A stretch of 31,821 nt of DNA, taken from the NCBI RefSeq assembly GCF_000972705.2, contig NZ_LATL02000140.1:1-31821 (forward strand), in the 5' to 3' direction. Made by a program: the position numbers and the translations under genes. The stretch is from Limnoraphis robusta CS-951 (GTDB lineage: Bacteria > Cyanobacteriota > Cyanobacteriia > Cyanobacteriales > Microcoleaceae). The notes beneath the pieces are model-generated. The model worked only from the letters and a program-made list of their open reading frames with translations, had not been told where the DNA came from and did not search any database. Below are positions 1 through 7,264 of the stretch, piece by piece (position 1 is the stretch's first letter; every line of letters begins with the position of its first letter).

Positions 1-48
1 CCCCTAACCCCTAACCCCTGTTCCCTGTTCCCTGTTCCCTGTTCCCTG
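1..48. repeat. Short tandem repeats at window start
   Basis: Two copies of CCCCTAA are followed by a partial unit and four tandem TTCCCTG heptamers. Heptameric tandem tracts like this are common between genes in filamentous cyanobacteria. No gene is visible in positions 1-114; the rest of the stretch is AT-rich leader sequence of the first gene. Confidence 0.85.
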
Positions 49-114
49 ATAAACGGAGAATGAAATACTATACTGAATTGATGAAGTTCCAATTCTGCAA
101 TTTTTTTAGGCCCC

Positions 115-378
115 ATGTTCTCGATTGATATTATTGTTAAGTTCACGCCCATCCCCTTATCTGTAGAGCAGAAGTCCCTCGAAGATGCTCAAGCCACTTA
201 TCAAAGAGTGATTGATGGGATGCAGGCTAGTCAGCCCCAAGTGATTGAACTGACTTGTGATAAGATTCCAGACAAAAAGATTTCTATTGTCAGTAGCGAA
301 ATTTCAGCCGTGCAAATTTCCCAAAAAACAGCATCCAACACAGGTAGAGCGCCCGGCTTTGCAATGCTTGGACAATGA
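115..378 (+). CDS. UPF0367 family small conserved cyanobacterial protein
   Basis: An 87-residue protein that I recognise by its overall pattern as the UPF0367 family, a short conserved protein of cyanobacteria with no known function. Typical landmarks are the opening MFSIDIIVKFTPIPLSVEQK, a middle VIELTCDKIPDKK, and the tail VQISQK followed by GRAPGF. No signal peptide or membrane segment is visible, so it should be cytosolic. The stop overlaps the start of the next gene by 4 bases (ATGA at 375-378), so the two genes are probably translationally coupled. The family assignment comes from memory of the sequence pattern, not from a search. Confidence 0.75.
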   Translation: MFSIDIIVKFTPIPLSVEQKSLEDAQATYQRVIDGMQASQPQVIELTCDKIPDKKISIVSSEISAVQISQKTASNTGRAPGFAMLGQ

Positions 379-1067
379 AACCCTCAGACTCTGTAAATGT
401 TCCGATCCCTGCTATTACGGTTCGTAACCTTTGCTATAGTTGGCCGACAGGCGCTCAGGTGTTGAAGTCTTGTTCTCTAGCTGTTCCCCAAGGCGAATTC
501 TGGATGCTATTGGGGACAAACGGCAGTGGGAAGTCAACGCTGTTGCGTCTGTTGGCGGGTTTACTCACCTCCCATTCTGGGGAAATGACGATTAACGGGC
601 GAGTTGGCTTTGTTTTCCAAAACCCTGACCATCAACTGGTAATGCCGAGTGTGGGGGCTGATGTGGCGTTTGGCTTAGTCGAAGACCAACTGTCTTTAAC
701 TGAAATTCGTCAACGAGTCGCTGATGCACTCTCAGCAGTCAAGTTAGAAGCGTTGCAGCGAAGGCCAATTTATGCCCTCAGTGGCGGTCAAAAACAGCGC
801 ATTGCGATCGCAGGCGCTTTAGCCAGACAATGTGAAGTGTTACTGTTTGATGAACCAACAGCCCTGCTTGACCCGGACAGTCAACTTGATCTCGTCAGTC
901 AAGTCCGTTCTTTGGTTAAAAGTCGAGGAATTACAGCCTTATGGGTAACCCATCGCCTCAATGAACTCGACTACAGCGACGGTGCTTTTTTACTCTCAGG
1001 TGGACGAGTTGTCGCTCAAGGTGATCCTGAACCCCTCAAGCAGCGTTTGATGCAACATCTCAAATAA
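375..1067 (+). CDS. Energy-coupling-factor type ABC transporter ATPase (CbiO/EcfA-like)
   Basis: A 230-residue ABC ATPase with all expected motifs: Walker A GTNGSGKST (residues 47-55), Q-loop FQNPDHQ (81-87), signature LSGGQ (135-139), Walker B VLLFDE (155-160) and H-loop histidine 193. The FQNPDHQ Q-loop is typical of the CbiO/EcfA group, which powers uptake of vitamins or of cobalt and nickel. No EcfT or substrate-binding membrane partner is next to it, so the substrate cannot be assigned and the transmembrane part must be encoded elsewhere. It overlaps the upstream UPF0367 gene by 4 bases. The family is secure; a specific name such as cbiO is not. Confidence 0.9.
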   Translation: MKPSDSVNVPIPAITVRNLCYSWPTGAQVLKSCSLAVPQGEFWMLLGTNGSGKSTLLRLLAGLLTSHSGEMTINGRVGFVFQNPDHQLVMPSVGADVAFGLVEDQLSLTEIRQRVADALSAVKLEALQRRPIYALSGGQKQRIAIAGALARQCEVLLFDEPTALLDPDSQLDLVSQVRSLVKSRGITALWVTHRLNELDYSDGAFLLSGGRVVAQGDPEPLKQRLMQHLK

Positions 1068-1088
1068 GAGTAACCCGTCAACAGCTTT

Positions 1089-1154
1089 GTCGGGGCGGGT
1101 TCCACCTAGATGTATGTCTTCCCCCAAACAATCAACATAAACCCGCCCTCTTAC
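1089..1154. repeat. Miniature inverted-repeat element, family A, copy 1
   Basis: A 66-bp stretch with inverted ends: left GTCGGGGCGGGTTCC, right AAACCCGCCCTCTTAC. The reverse complement of 22027-22095 shows the same ends and a related interior, including AACATAAACCCGCCC versus ACATAAACCCGCCC. It lies in the 239-bp gap after the ABC ATPase gene and might also act as an RNA hairpin in that transcript. No coding sequence is seen inside. Confidence 0.6.
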
Positions 1155-1199
1155 AGGCAGTCTTTTGAACTCCTGAACTTCTGAACTCTTTTTATTTTT

Positions 1200-1228
1200 T
1201 TGTTATTCTTTCCTGCTCATGTAATAAT
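1200..1228 (+). promoter_or_regulatory. Candidate promoter of the NYN-domain gene
   Basis: TTGTTA (1200-1205), a 16-base spacer, then TAATAAT (1222-1228) preceded by TG, an extended -10 arrangement. It lies about 80 bases before the ATG at 1307. This is a pattern match only. Confidence 0.4.
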
Positions 1229-1306
1229 GTGTTAAGAAAAAAATGTCACCGCTATTTATAGCAGTACACTGTACAGGTTGATGCAAAAGTATCAGAGTCC
1301 TAAGCC

Positions 1307-1858
1307 ATGCCACGTCTTTTATCTAAGGCTATCCTGTTAGTTGATGGCTACAACATGATCGGAGTCTGGCCCCAATTGCAAAAAAAGCAAGAAGGGGAAG
1401 GAATGGAAGAAGCTCGTCGCACACTTGTAGAGACATTAGTCAACTACAGTGCTTTTGAAGGACTTGATGCTCGGGTCGTCTTTGATGCTCACTATCAAAA
1501 TACCCCTAGCGTTATCGAAAGCATAACTCGGAACTTATCCGTTCACTACACGGGTTATGGTCAAACCGCAGACAGTTATATTGAAAAAATCTGTGCTTCT
1601 ATGGCTCATCAACTTCGCTTGTCTAGACGGCGGTTGATCGTTGCAACTTCAGATAGAGCGCATCAACTAACTGTTATCGGTTACGGGGCTGAATGGATGT
1701 CAGCCTTGCAATTGGCTCACGATGTCGAATCTACCGCTCGTTGTCGCCAACGCCGTCACAAGTCCAATAAACAGTCTTCTAGTCGTTTTCTGGCGAATTC
1801 TCTCGATGTAGAGTCTCAGAAACGTCTAGCCATGTTACGCATGGGACTCAAGCCCTAA
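1307..1858 (+). CDS. NYN-domain protein, YacP/Rae1-like putative ribonuclease
   Basis: A 183-residue protein with the NYN (PIN-like) fold signatures: ILLVDGYNMIG near the N-terminus (residues 9-19), VVFDAH in the middle, and IVATSD later, each carrying the acidic residue expected in the metal-binding site. The YacP/Rae1 family includes Bacillus Rae1, a ribosome-associated endoribonuclease, but the role in cyanobacteria is not established. The C-terminal part is rich in Arg, Lys, Gln and Ser (about 145-160), which could bind RNA. The ATG at 1307 is used because the protein aligns with the family from there; no strong Shine-Dalgarno sequence is present. It is a single gene followed by tRNA-Asn. 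Confidence 0.85.
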   Translation: MPRLLSKAILLVDGYNMIGVWPQLQKKQEGEGMEEARRTLVETLVNYSAFEGLDARVVFDAHYQNTPSVIESITRNLSVHYTGYGQTADSYIEKICASMAHQLRLSRRRLIVATSDRAHQLTVIGYGAEWMSALQLAHDVESTARCRQRRHKSNKQSSSRFLANSLDVESQKRLAMLRMGLKP

Positions 1859-1885
1859 ACCTCAAAAAAAATATTTAAATAGTGC

Positions 1886-1915
1886 TTGACTTTTTTGGGT
1901 GCAGTGGGTTACTAT
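1886..1915 (+). promoter_or_regulatory. Candidate promoter of tRNA-Asn
   Basis: TTGACT (1886-1891), an 18-base spacer, then TACTAT (1910-1915). Transcription would begin about 28 bases before the mature tRNA 5' end at 1950. Confidence 0.55.
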
Positions 1916-1949
1916 AAATAACTGTGACTAAAATAAATTTTTAGAGCGA

Positions 1950-2021
1950 TCCTCGGTAGCTCAGTGGTAGAGCGGTCGGCTGTTAACCGATTGGTCGTAG
2001 GTTCGAATCCTACCCGGGGAG
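1950..2021 (+). tRNA. trnN-GUU: tRNA-Asn (GUU)
   Basis: A 72-base cloverleaf. The acceptor strands TCCTCGG and CCGGGGA pair over seven bases with one G-U, followed by discriminator G. The D arm is GCTCAGTGGTAGAGC, the anticodon stem is GTCGG/CCGAT with loop CTGTTAA (anticodon GTT at 1982-1984), and the T arm is GTAGGTTCGAATCCTAC. The CCA end is not encoded. It is a lone tRNA gene with its own promoter. Confidence 0.97.
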
Positions 2022-2047
2022 TTTGAACAAAGGAAAAAAGGTGAGGC

Positions 2048-3235
2048 ATGAAGGACAAAACGCTGAGTTTAGAACTTCAAACCTCAGACTACCGGAAGTA
2101 TTGGTTACTCGATGCAGATGTAACCTTTCTTAATCATGGTTCCTTTGGAGCTTGTCCCACTCCGGTTTTACAGCTACAAACCCAACTGCGAGAACAGCTA
2201 GAACGTCAACCCGTGCATTTTTTTGTGCGGGAATGGGAGTCTTTAGTCGATGAGGCGCGTCATCAGTTAGCTGAATTTGTAGGGGCTACAGCAGAAGAAT
2301 TGGTCTTTGTTCCCAACGCCACAACGGGTATTAATAGTGTACTGCGATCGCTGTCTTTTTCCCCAGAAGATGAACTGCTAACCACCAACCACGAGTATAA
2401 CGCCTGTCGCAACGCTTTAAATTTTGTCGCTGAACGTTGGGGGGCGAAAGTGGTTGTTGCTAATATTCCCTTTCCGATCAATTCATCGGATGAGATTATT
2501 AATTCTATTTTAACACAAATTACCCCACGCACCAAACTCGTTTTAATCGATCATATCAGCAGTCAAACGGGTTTAATCTTTCCTCTGAAACGTTTAATTC
2601 AAGAACTCAATACACAGGGAATAGAAAGCCTCATTGATGGCGCTCATGCTCCGGGAATGTTACCCTTGAACTTACAAGAAATTAATGCGACTTATTATAG
2701 TGGAAACTGTCATAAATGGCTATCTGCACCCAAAGGAGCTGCTTTTTTATACGTTAAACCCGATAAACAAGCCGCCATTCGTCCTCTAACCATTAGTCAT
2801 GGTGCGAACTCTCCCCGCACAGATCGTTCTCGGTTTCAACTCGAATTTGATTGGATGGGAACCCACGATCCGACGGCTTATTTTTGTATTCCTGAAGCGA
2901 TCAAATTTATGGGATCATTGCTACCGGGTGGATGGTTAGAATTGATGCAATATAATCATAAAATGGTGATTGAGGCGCGAAAAATGTTGAGTGATCAATT
3001 AGACATTGCCCTCCCTTGTCCAGAAAAAATAATCGGTTCAATGGCAACGATTATCTTACCAGATAAAATACAGTTAATTCCTCAGCTACAAGAAAAACTT
3101 TGGCAACAATTTAAAATTGAAGTTCCGGTAATTCCTTGGGACAATCAGCCTCAAAAATTACTGAGAATTTCGGCTCAGGTTTATAATACCCATTCAGATT
3201 ATAATAGATTAGTCGAAGCTTTAATTAGCTTATAG
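2048..3235 (+). CDS. Class V aminotransferase family protein (isopenicillin-N epimerase-like)
   Basis: A 395-residue PLP-dependent fold-type I enzyme. The N-terminal FLNHGSFGACP (about residues 27-37) is characteristic of the isopenicillin-N epimerase-like branch of the cysteine desulfurase/class V aminotransferase superfamily. The cofactor-binding region includes IDGAHAPG (Asp197, His200), and the Schiff-base lysine is Lys223 in GNCHKW. No membrane segment is present. It starts 26 bases after tRNA-Asn with an AAGGTGAGG ribosome site. The substrate is unknown; cyanobacterial members are usually annotated only to superfamily level. It could be a desulfurase-like lyase rather than an aminotransferase. 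Confidence 0.85.
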   Translation: MKDKTLSLELQTSDYRKYWLLDADVTFLNHGSFGACPTPVLQLQTQLREQLERQPVHFFVREWESLVDEARHQLAEFVGATAEELVFVPNATTGINSVLRSLSFSPEDELLTTNHEYNACRNALNFVAERWGAKVVVANIPFPINSSDEIINSILTQITPRTKLVLIDHISSQTGLIFPLKRLIQELNTQGIESLIDGAHAPGMLPLNLQEINATYYSGNCHKWLSAPKGAAFLYVKPDKQAAIRPLTISHGANSPRTDRSRFQLEFDWMGTHDPTAYFCIPEAIKFMGSLLPGGWLELMQYNHKMVIEARKMLSDQLDIALPCPEKIIGSMATIILPDKIQLIPQLQEKLWQQFKIEVPVIPWDNQPQKLLRISAQVYNTHSDYNRLVEALISL

Positions 3236-3360
3236 CGTTTCCGACTTGAGCAAGGTATAGGCAGCAGGTTGTAAGCCTTGCACCCCTAAAGTTCACTGCA
3301 CCTCGTCTGAATGAAAAAGGCTATAATGTGCGCTACAAATTATTAATATTAAAAACAATT

Positions 3361-3425
3361 GTAGGGTGCATCAAATATCTTGCATTTTATTCAGCAAACA
3401 AGAACTACGGTTTGATGCACCCTAC
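3361..3425. repeat. Miniature inverted-repeat element, family B, copy 1
   Basis: A 65-bp unit bounded by a perfect 15-bp inverted repeat (left GTAGGGTGCATCAAA, right TTTGATGCACCCTAC). Another unit of the same 65-bp length and similar ends lies at 23873-23937. It sits in the 344-bp gap between the aminotransferase gene and cobA and is non-coding. The interior differs between copies, as expected for old MITE-like repeats. Confidence 0.75.
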
Positions 3426-3438
3426 CTCCAGAAAAGAT

Positions 3439-3471
3439 AAAAACTCAGTTTTTCAGAGAAACCCGGTTTTT
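3439..3471 (+). terminator. Possible degenerate terminator hairpin
   Basis: The arms AAAAACTCAGTTT and AAACCCGGTTTTT pair with two mismatches around a 7-base loop and end in a T run. The layout resembles the clearer terminator after chlP. It would serve the aminotransferase transcript. Confidence 0.35.
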
Positions 3472-3504
3472 GAACGGTAGCTCACCATTTGAGAAAGAAC
3501 TGAG

Positions 3505-3565
3505 TATAATAGGTTAACCGAGAGTTTATATTAATAGAACCAAGAGAATCAGTAAATTGCTGATT
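3505..3565 (+). promoter_or_regulatory. Leader region of cobA: -10 box and small hairpin
   Basis: A perfect TATAAT (3505-3510) without a good -35 box, followed by a perfect 6-bp inverted repeat AATCAG/CTGATT (3547-3552 and 3560-3565) just before the GAGGAAAG ribosome site of cobA. The hairpin is seen directly; a regulatory role is inference. Confidence 0.3.
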
Positions 3566-3579
3566 AACATGAGGAAAGT

Positions 3580-4377
3580 ATGAGTCAGAATATTGTAGAA
3601 AATAAAGTCAGTCAACAGTATGGTAAAGTGTATTTAGTGGGTGCTGGGCCGGGAGATCCCGGGTTAATCACCTTAAAAGGGAAAGGACTACTGCAATGTG
3701 CAGATGTTGTCGTTTATGATGCTTTAGTGAGTCCGCCTATTCTGGACATGATTAACCCTGAAGCTGAACACATTCACGCTGGAAAACGACGGGGACGACA
3801 CTCAAAAAAGCAAGATGAAATTACTCAAATTTTAATCGAAAAAGCCAAAGAACACGCGATCATTGTGCGGCTAAAAGGCGGTGATCCCTTTGTCTTTGGA
3901 CGAGGTGGCGAAGAAATGGAAGACTTAGTTAAAATGGGAATTCCTGTGGAAGTGGTTCCCGGTGTAACGTCTGGAATTGCAGCACCCGCCTATGCCGGAA
4001 TTCCACTGACACACCGCAATTATAGTTCATCTGTGACCTTTGTAACGGGTCACGAAGCTGCGGGAAAATATCGACCGGAAGTCAACTGGAAAGCGATAGC
4101 CGTTGGTTCAGAAACGCTTGTAATTTATATGGGCGTTCATAATTTAACTCATATTACCTCAGAATTGATCGCCGCAGGTCGAACTCCAGAAACACCGATC
4201 GCCTTAATTCGTTGGGGAACTCGACCCGAACAAGAAGAATTAATCGGACAGTTAGATACAATTGTACAACAAGTAGAAACCACAGGATTTGAAGCGCCTG
4301 CGATCGCCGTTATTGGAGAGGTGGTTCATCTGTGTCAGATTTTACCGCATTGTCTCCCCTCTGTCGAAGGTAGATAG
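3580..4377 (+). CDS. cobA: Uroporphyrinogen-III C-methyltransferase
   Basis: A 265-residue SUMT. It transfers two methyl groups from S-adenosylmethionine to uroporphyrinogen III to make precorrin-2, the branch point to siroheme and cobalamin. The visible motifs are GAGPGDPG (21-28), VRLKGGDPFVFGRGGEE (about 96-112), and VPGVTSGIAAPAYAGIPLTHR (about 126-146). The length is that of the free-standing enzyme, with no CysG dehydrogenase/chelatase or HemD fusion. The ATG at 3580 follows GAGGAAAG at suitable spacing. It stands alone: the next gene, an export adaptor, is functionally unrelated. Confidence 0.95.
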   Translation: MSQNIVENKVSQQYGKVYLVGAGPGDPGLITLKGKGLLQCADVVVYDALVSPPILDMINPEAEHIHAGKRRGRHSKKQDEITQILIEKAKEHAIIVRLKGGDPFVFGRGGEEMEDLVKMGIPVEVVPGVTSGIAAPAYAGIPLTHRNYSSSVTFVTGHEAAGKYRPEVNWKAIAVGSETLVIYMGVHNLTHITSELIAAGRTPETPIALIRWGTRPEQEELIGQLDTIVQQVETTGFEAPAIAVIGEVVHLCQILPHCLPSVEGR

Positions 4378-4415
4378 ATTCTCAAAAACCACGTTAAACT
4401 GGAGGGAGATCATCA

Positions 4416-4469
4416 ATGATGTTGCGTATTTTTCCGTCAAGTTTAAAGCTTTCAGTTGATTGTGTCTAG
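4416..4469 (+). CDS. Short upstream ORF overlapping the adaptor gene start
   Basis: ATG at 4416 lies seven bases after the strong Shine-Dalgarno run GGAGGGAG (4401-4408) and opens a 17-codon frame (MMLRIFPSSLKLSVDCV) ending with TAG at 4467-4469. It overlaps the TTG (4456) and GTG (4462) starts of the HlyD-like gene, which have no ribosome site of their own. It may be a coupling leader peptide, or the true N-terminus displaced by a one-base frameshift. I did not recognise it in any family. Confidence 0.4.
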   Translation: MMLRIFPSSLKLSVDCV

Positions 4470-6018
4470 CCTAGATTATCAAGCTAAAAAAGCCTATCAA
4501 GTGGGAATGCGCTGGCTAACCGGAGCGTTTATTTTAGCCAGTGTCAGCTTAGGTGGAGTTTGGGGTTATGATTGGATAAAAAATCGACCCTTGACTCCAA
4601 CAACTGCTGAGTTAGTTGAGGTTGAATTAGACAATGTTGAAAATAAAATTAGTGCAGGCGGAACAGTTGAATTAGGGGGACAACGAACGATTAAATCACC
4701 CGAAGAAGGAGCCGTTGATCGGGTGTTAATTAAACAGGGAGACCGAATTTCATCAGGTCAAGAATTAATGATTTTAAGAAATCCTCAACGAGAGACAATC
4801 TTAAATAAAAAACAATTAGAAATTCAGAAACAGGAAATATTAGTTGAACGCAATCGAGAAAAAATAGAAGAAGCTGAAAAAAAGCTAAGAATTGCTCAAG
4901 CGGACTATGAAGAAGATGTGGAAGATTATCAAGAAGAATTAGCCTCTAAACAAGCCATTCAAAACTTAGAAATCGACAAAATACAAGCACAAATTAATCG
5001 AAATCGTCAGAAACTAGAAGAAGCAAAAGCGAATTTAGAAGCCGCAGAAGCAGAACTCGAAAACTCAGAAAAACTGTTAGAACGAGGCTTCATTGCTCAA
5101 CAAGAAACTGATCGCCAAAAACAAACTGTTCGTGAAAGTAAAGCCTCATTAAGAGATGCTGAACTTGAGTTAAAAAATTCCAAAATCGAGTTAGAAACTG
5201 CCCAAGTTAGAGAAGTGGAAATTCAGGCTAGTGTTGATAGTAGTACAATTTTTGAAGCTGAAATAAACCTCCAAGAAGCTCAGTCTGAATTGAAACAAAG
5301 TCAAAGTGATCTTGAGCGTATCAAAATAGAATATCAAGAAGAAACCCTAACTTTAGAAAATAATATTGTTACCGCTCCTATTGATGGCGTTATTCTGAAT
5401 ATTAACGTTAAACCAGGAGATGGCGTTAACCGCAGTGATGAATTAATGACATTAGGCGATCCCAATCAAGAACTAATTCAACTGCAACTTTCTACTCTCG
5501 ATGCCGCTCAAGTCAAACCCAATCAACTGGCTCGAATTAGTGTCATAGGCCCTAACACAGAAACCTTCACTGGACGAGTTCAAAGCATCGGTTTACAAGC
5601 TCGTAGTCCCTCGAGTAATAATAATGAATCATCAGGTCAAGCTACGGTTCCTGCAACCATTCAACTCGATAAACCCACGAAAACATTAATTCCTGGAAGC
5701 GCAGTTAGTGTAGAAATTGTATTAGAAGAACGCAATAATGTAGTCGTATTAAACACCGAATTAATTCAACGTGACGGACAATCTCCCTATGTTTGGATAA
5801 TAGATTCTAATAATACCGCACAAAAACAAGCCATTACGTTAGGATTAGAAGGGTTAATTCAAGTTGAAGTTACATCCGGTTTAGAAGCAGGTGATCGCGT
5901 CATTTCACCCTCTCCTGATACGCCCTTAGAACCCGGAATACCGATTACAGAAGCTTCTTCTACTCCCACTGACAGTAATCCTCAAAGTAGTCCTCGACGC
6001 AACCGCAGACGTCGATAA
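4462..6018 (+). CDS. HlyD-family periplasmic adaptor (membrane fusion protein) of an export system
   Basis: About 518 residues. One membrane segment lies near the N-terminus (around WLTGAFILASVSLGGVW), followed by a lipoyl-like half motif (about 78-110), a long coiled-coil hairpin rich in Glu, Lys, Gln and Arg (about 115-300), the second lipoyl half (TAPIDGVILNINVKPGDGV), and beta-barrel domains. The tail is Pro/Ser/Arg-rich. Adaptors of this type link an inner-membrane ABC permease to a TolC channel, and both partners follow immediately. The start is uncertain: TTG 4456, GTG 4462 (used here) and ATG 4507 are possible, and the only strong ribosome site belongs to the short ORF at 4416. Confidence 0.88.
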   Translation: MSSLDYQAKKAYQVGMRWLTGAFILASVSLGGVWGYDWIKNRPLTPTTAELVEVELDNVENKISAGGTVELGGQRTIKSPEEGAVDRVLIKQGDRISSGQELMILRNPQRETILNKKQLEIQKQEILVERNREKIEEAEKKLRIAQADYEEDVEDYQEELASKQAIQNLEIDKIQAQINRNRQKLEEAKANLEAAEAELENSEKLLERGFIAQQETDRQKQTVRESKASLRDAELELKNSKIELETAQVREVEIQASVDSSTIFEAEINLQEAQSELKQSQSDLERIKIEYQEETLTLENNIVTAPIDGVILNINVKPGDGVNRSDELMTLGDPNQELIQLQLSTLDAAQVKPNQLARISVIGPNTETFTGRVQSIGLQARSPSSNNNESSGQATVPATIQLDKPTKTLIPGSAVSVEIVLEERNNVVVLNTELIQRDGQSPYVWIIDSNNTAQKQAITLGLEGLIQVEVTSGLEAGDRVISPSPDTPLEPGIPITEASSTPTDSNPQSSPRRNRRRR

Positions 6019-6042
6019 TTATCCTATAATATCTATTCAAAA

Positions 6043-7221
6043 ATGAGTCTATCTCCTTTTAATTTAATGGGTTTAAGTTGTCAGTCACTTCTCGGAAACC
6101 CCGTGCGTTCCGGCTTATCAATCATTGGGGTTTTTATGGGAGTTGCTGCGGTGAGTGCAACCCTACAAGTTCGTAATATTAGTCAAGCTGTTATCGTTCA
6201 ACAACTCGCAGAAAGAGACGCTCCTCAAGTTGGTTTTACTCCTCAGTGGAACCGTATTACTCGTCAAAGAGTATCGTTCAACTTAGAAGATCTGGAGTTT
6301 TTACAACGACGTTTAAGAGGAGTACAAGCAATTAGTGGTATAAATTGGATGCGTTCATCTCAAGTCGTCTTTCAAGATCAAGAAGCCACACCTGGAATGA
6401 GAGCAGTAACGCTCAACTATCTAGAGACAATAGGTCAACGATTGGTTGCTGGACGTTCTTTTACATCTACAGATTTTGAACAATATCGACCTGTTATCAT
6501 TATCGATCAATACCTAGCTGAACAACTTTTTCAAGGCAAAAATCCTCTCGGTCAAAATATTTATATTGAATATCGACCTTATAGTATAATAGGCATTATT
6601 CCAACTGCAAGTGATGAGGAACCGACCGGAACTATTTATATTACGACGGCGTTTCACAGTACAATTACTGGAAATAATACGATTAGCTCAATTTCGATAC
6701 GTCCTCAAAGACTTGAAGATTTACAATCTTTAGAGGAACAGGGTCTAAAACTTTTAGAACAGCGTTATCCCGGCTCTAAATTTTGGTCTTGGAATACTGT
6801 AGATGATATTTTAGAACAGAAAAAAACCCTTGAATCAGTCTCAACTGCATTGTTAGTCGTTGGAGCAATTTCACTGTTAGTCGGCGGGGTGGGAATTGCC
6901 AATATTACCATTGCAGCCGTGATTGAACGAACCCCCGAAATCGGCTTACGACGAGCCATTGGAGCCACCCAAAACGATATCATGTTGCAGTTTGTCCTAG
7001 AAGCGGCTATCTTAAGTTTGGTTGGGGGAAGCATCGCAATTTTGACGGTACATGGATTAACCGTAATTGTCGCCCAACGCTTTGAGTTCCCCTACACTTT
7101 TGAGAGTCGCAGTGCAGCACTCGCTTTATCTTCTGCGGTGTTAGTCGGTGTCGGAGCGGGATTTTTCCCAGCGTTACGAGCGAGTCAGCTTGATCCGGTG
7201 AAAGCGTTAAAAGGACAATAA
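6043..7221 (+). CDS. MacB/FtsX-like ABC transporter permease
   Basis: A 392-residue inner-membrane protein with the MacB layout: a first membrane helix at about 22-43, a large periplasmic domain (about 44-260), then three C-terminal helices (about 268-292, 313-338, 354-378). The FtsX region carries ERTPEIGLRRAIGA and ends with PALRASQLDPVKALKG, both typical of this family. It lies 24 bases after the adaptor gene and 43 bases before the TolC-like gene. MacB itself has a fused ATPase; this protein has none and no ATPase gene is adjacent, so a subunit encoded elsewhere must power it. The substrate is unknown. A TATAAT at 6025-6030 is present but has no -35 partner. Confidence 0.9.
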   Translation: MSLSPFNLMGLSCQSLLGNPVRSGLSIIGVFMGVAAVSATLQVRNISQAVIVQQLAERDAPQVGFTPQWNRITRQRVSFNLEDLEFLQRRLRGVQAISGINWMRSSQVVFQDQEATPGMRAVTLNYLETIGQRLVAGRSFTSTDFEQYRPVIIIDQYLAEQLFQGKNPLGQNIYIEYRPYSIIGIIPTASDEEPTGTIYITTAFHSTITGNNTISSISIRPQRLEDLQSLEEQGLKLLEQRYPGSKFWSWNTVDDILEQKKTLESVSTALLVVGAISLLVGGVGIANITIAAVIERTPEIGLRRAIGATQNDIMLQFVLEAAILSLVGGSIAILTVHGLTVIVAQRFEFPYTFESRSAALALSSAVLVGVGAGFFPALRASQLDPVKALKGQ

Positions 7222-7264
7222 CTAAAACTCATTTATTTGTTGATGACATTACTCGTCAGTTTCT

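Noticed and set aside
3250..3281. GCAAGG/CCTTGC inverted repeat after the aminotransferase gene
   Set aside because: A 6-bp stem with a 20-base loop and no T run is too weak to call a terminator.
6025..6030. TATAAT before the permease gene
   Set aside because: It has no -35 partner and lies between closely spaced genes of one module; probably chance in AT-rich DNA.
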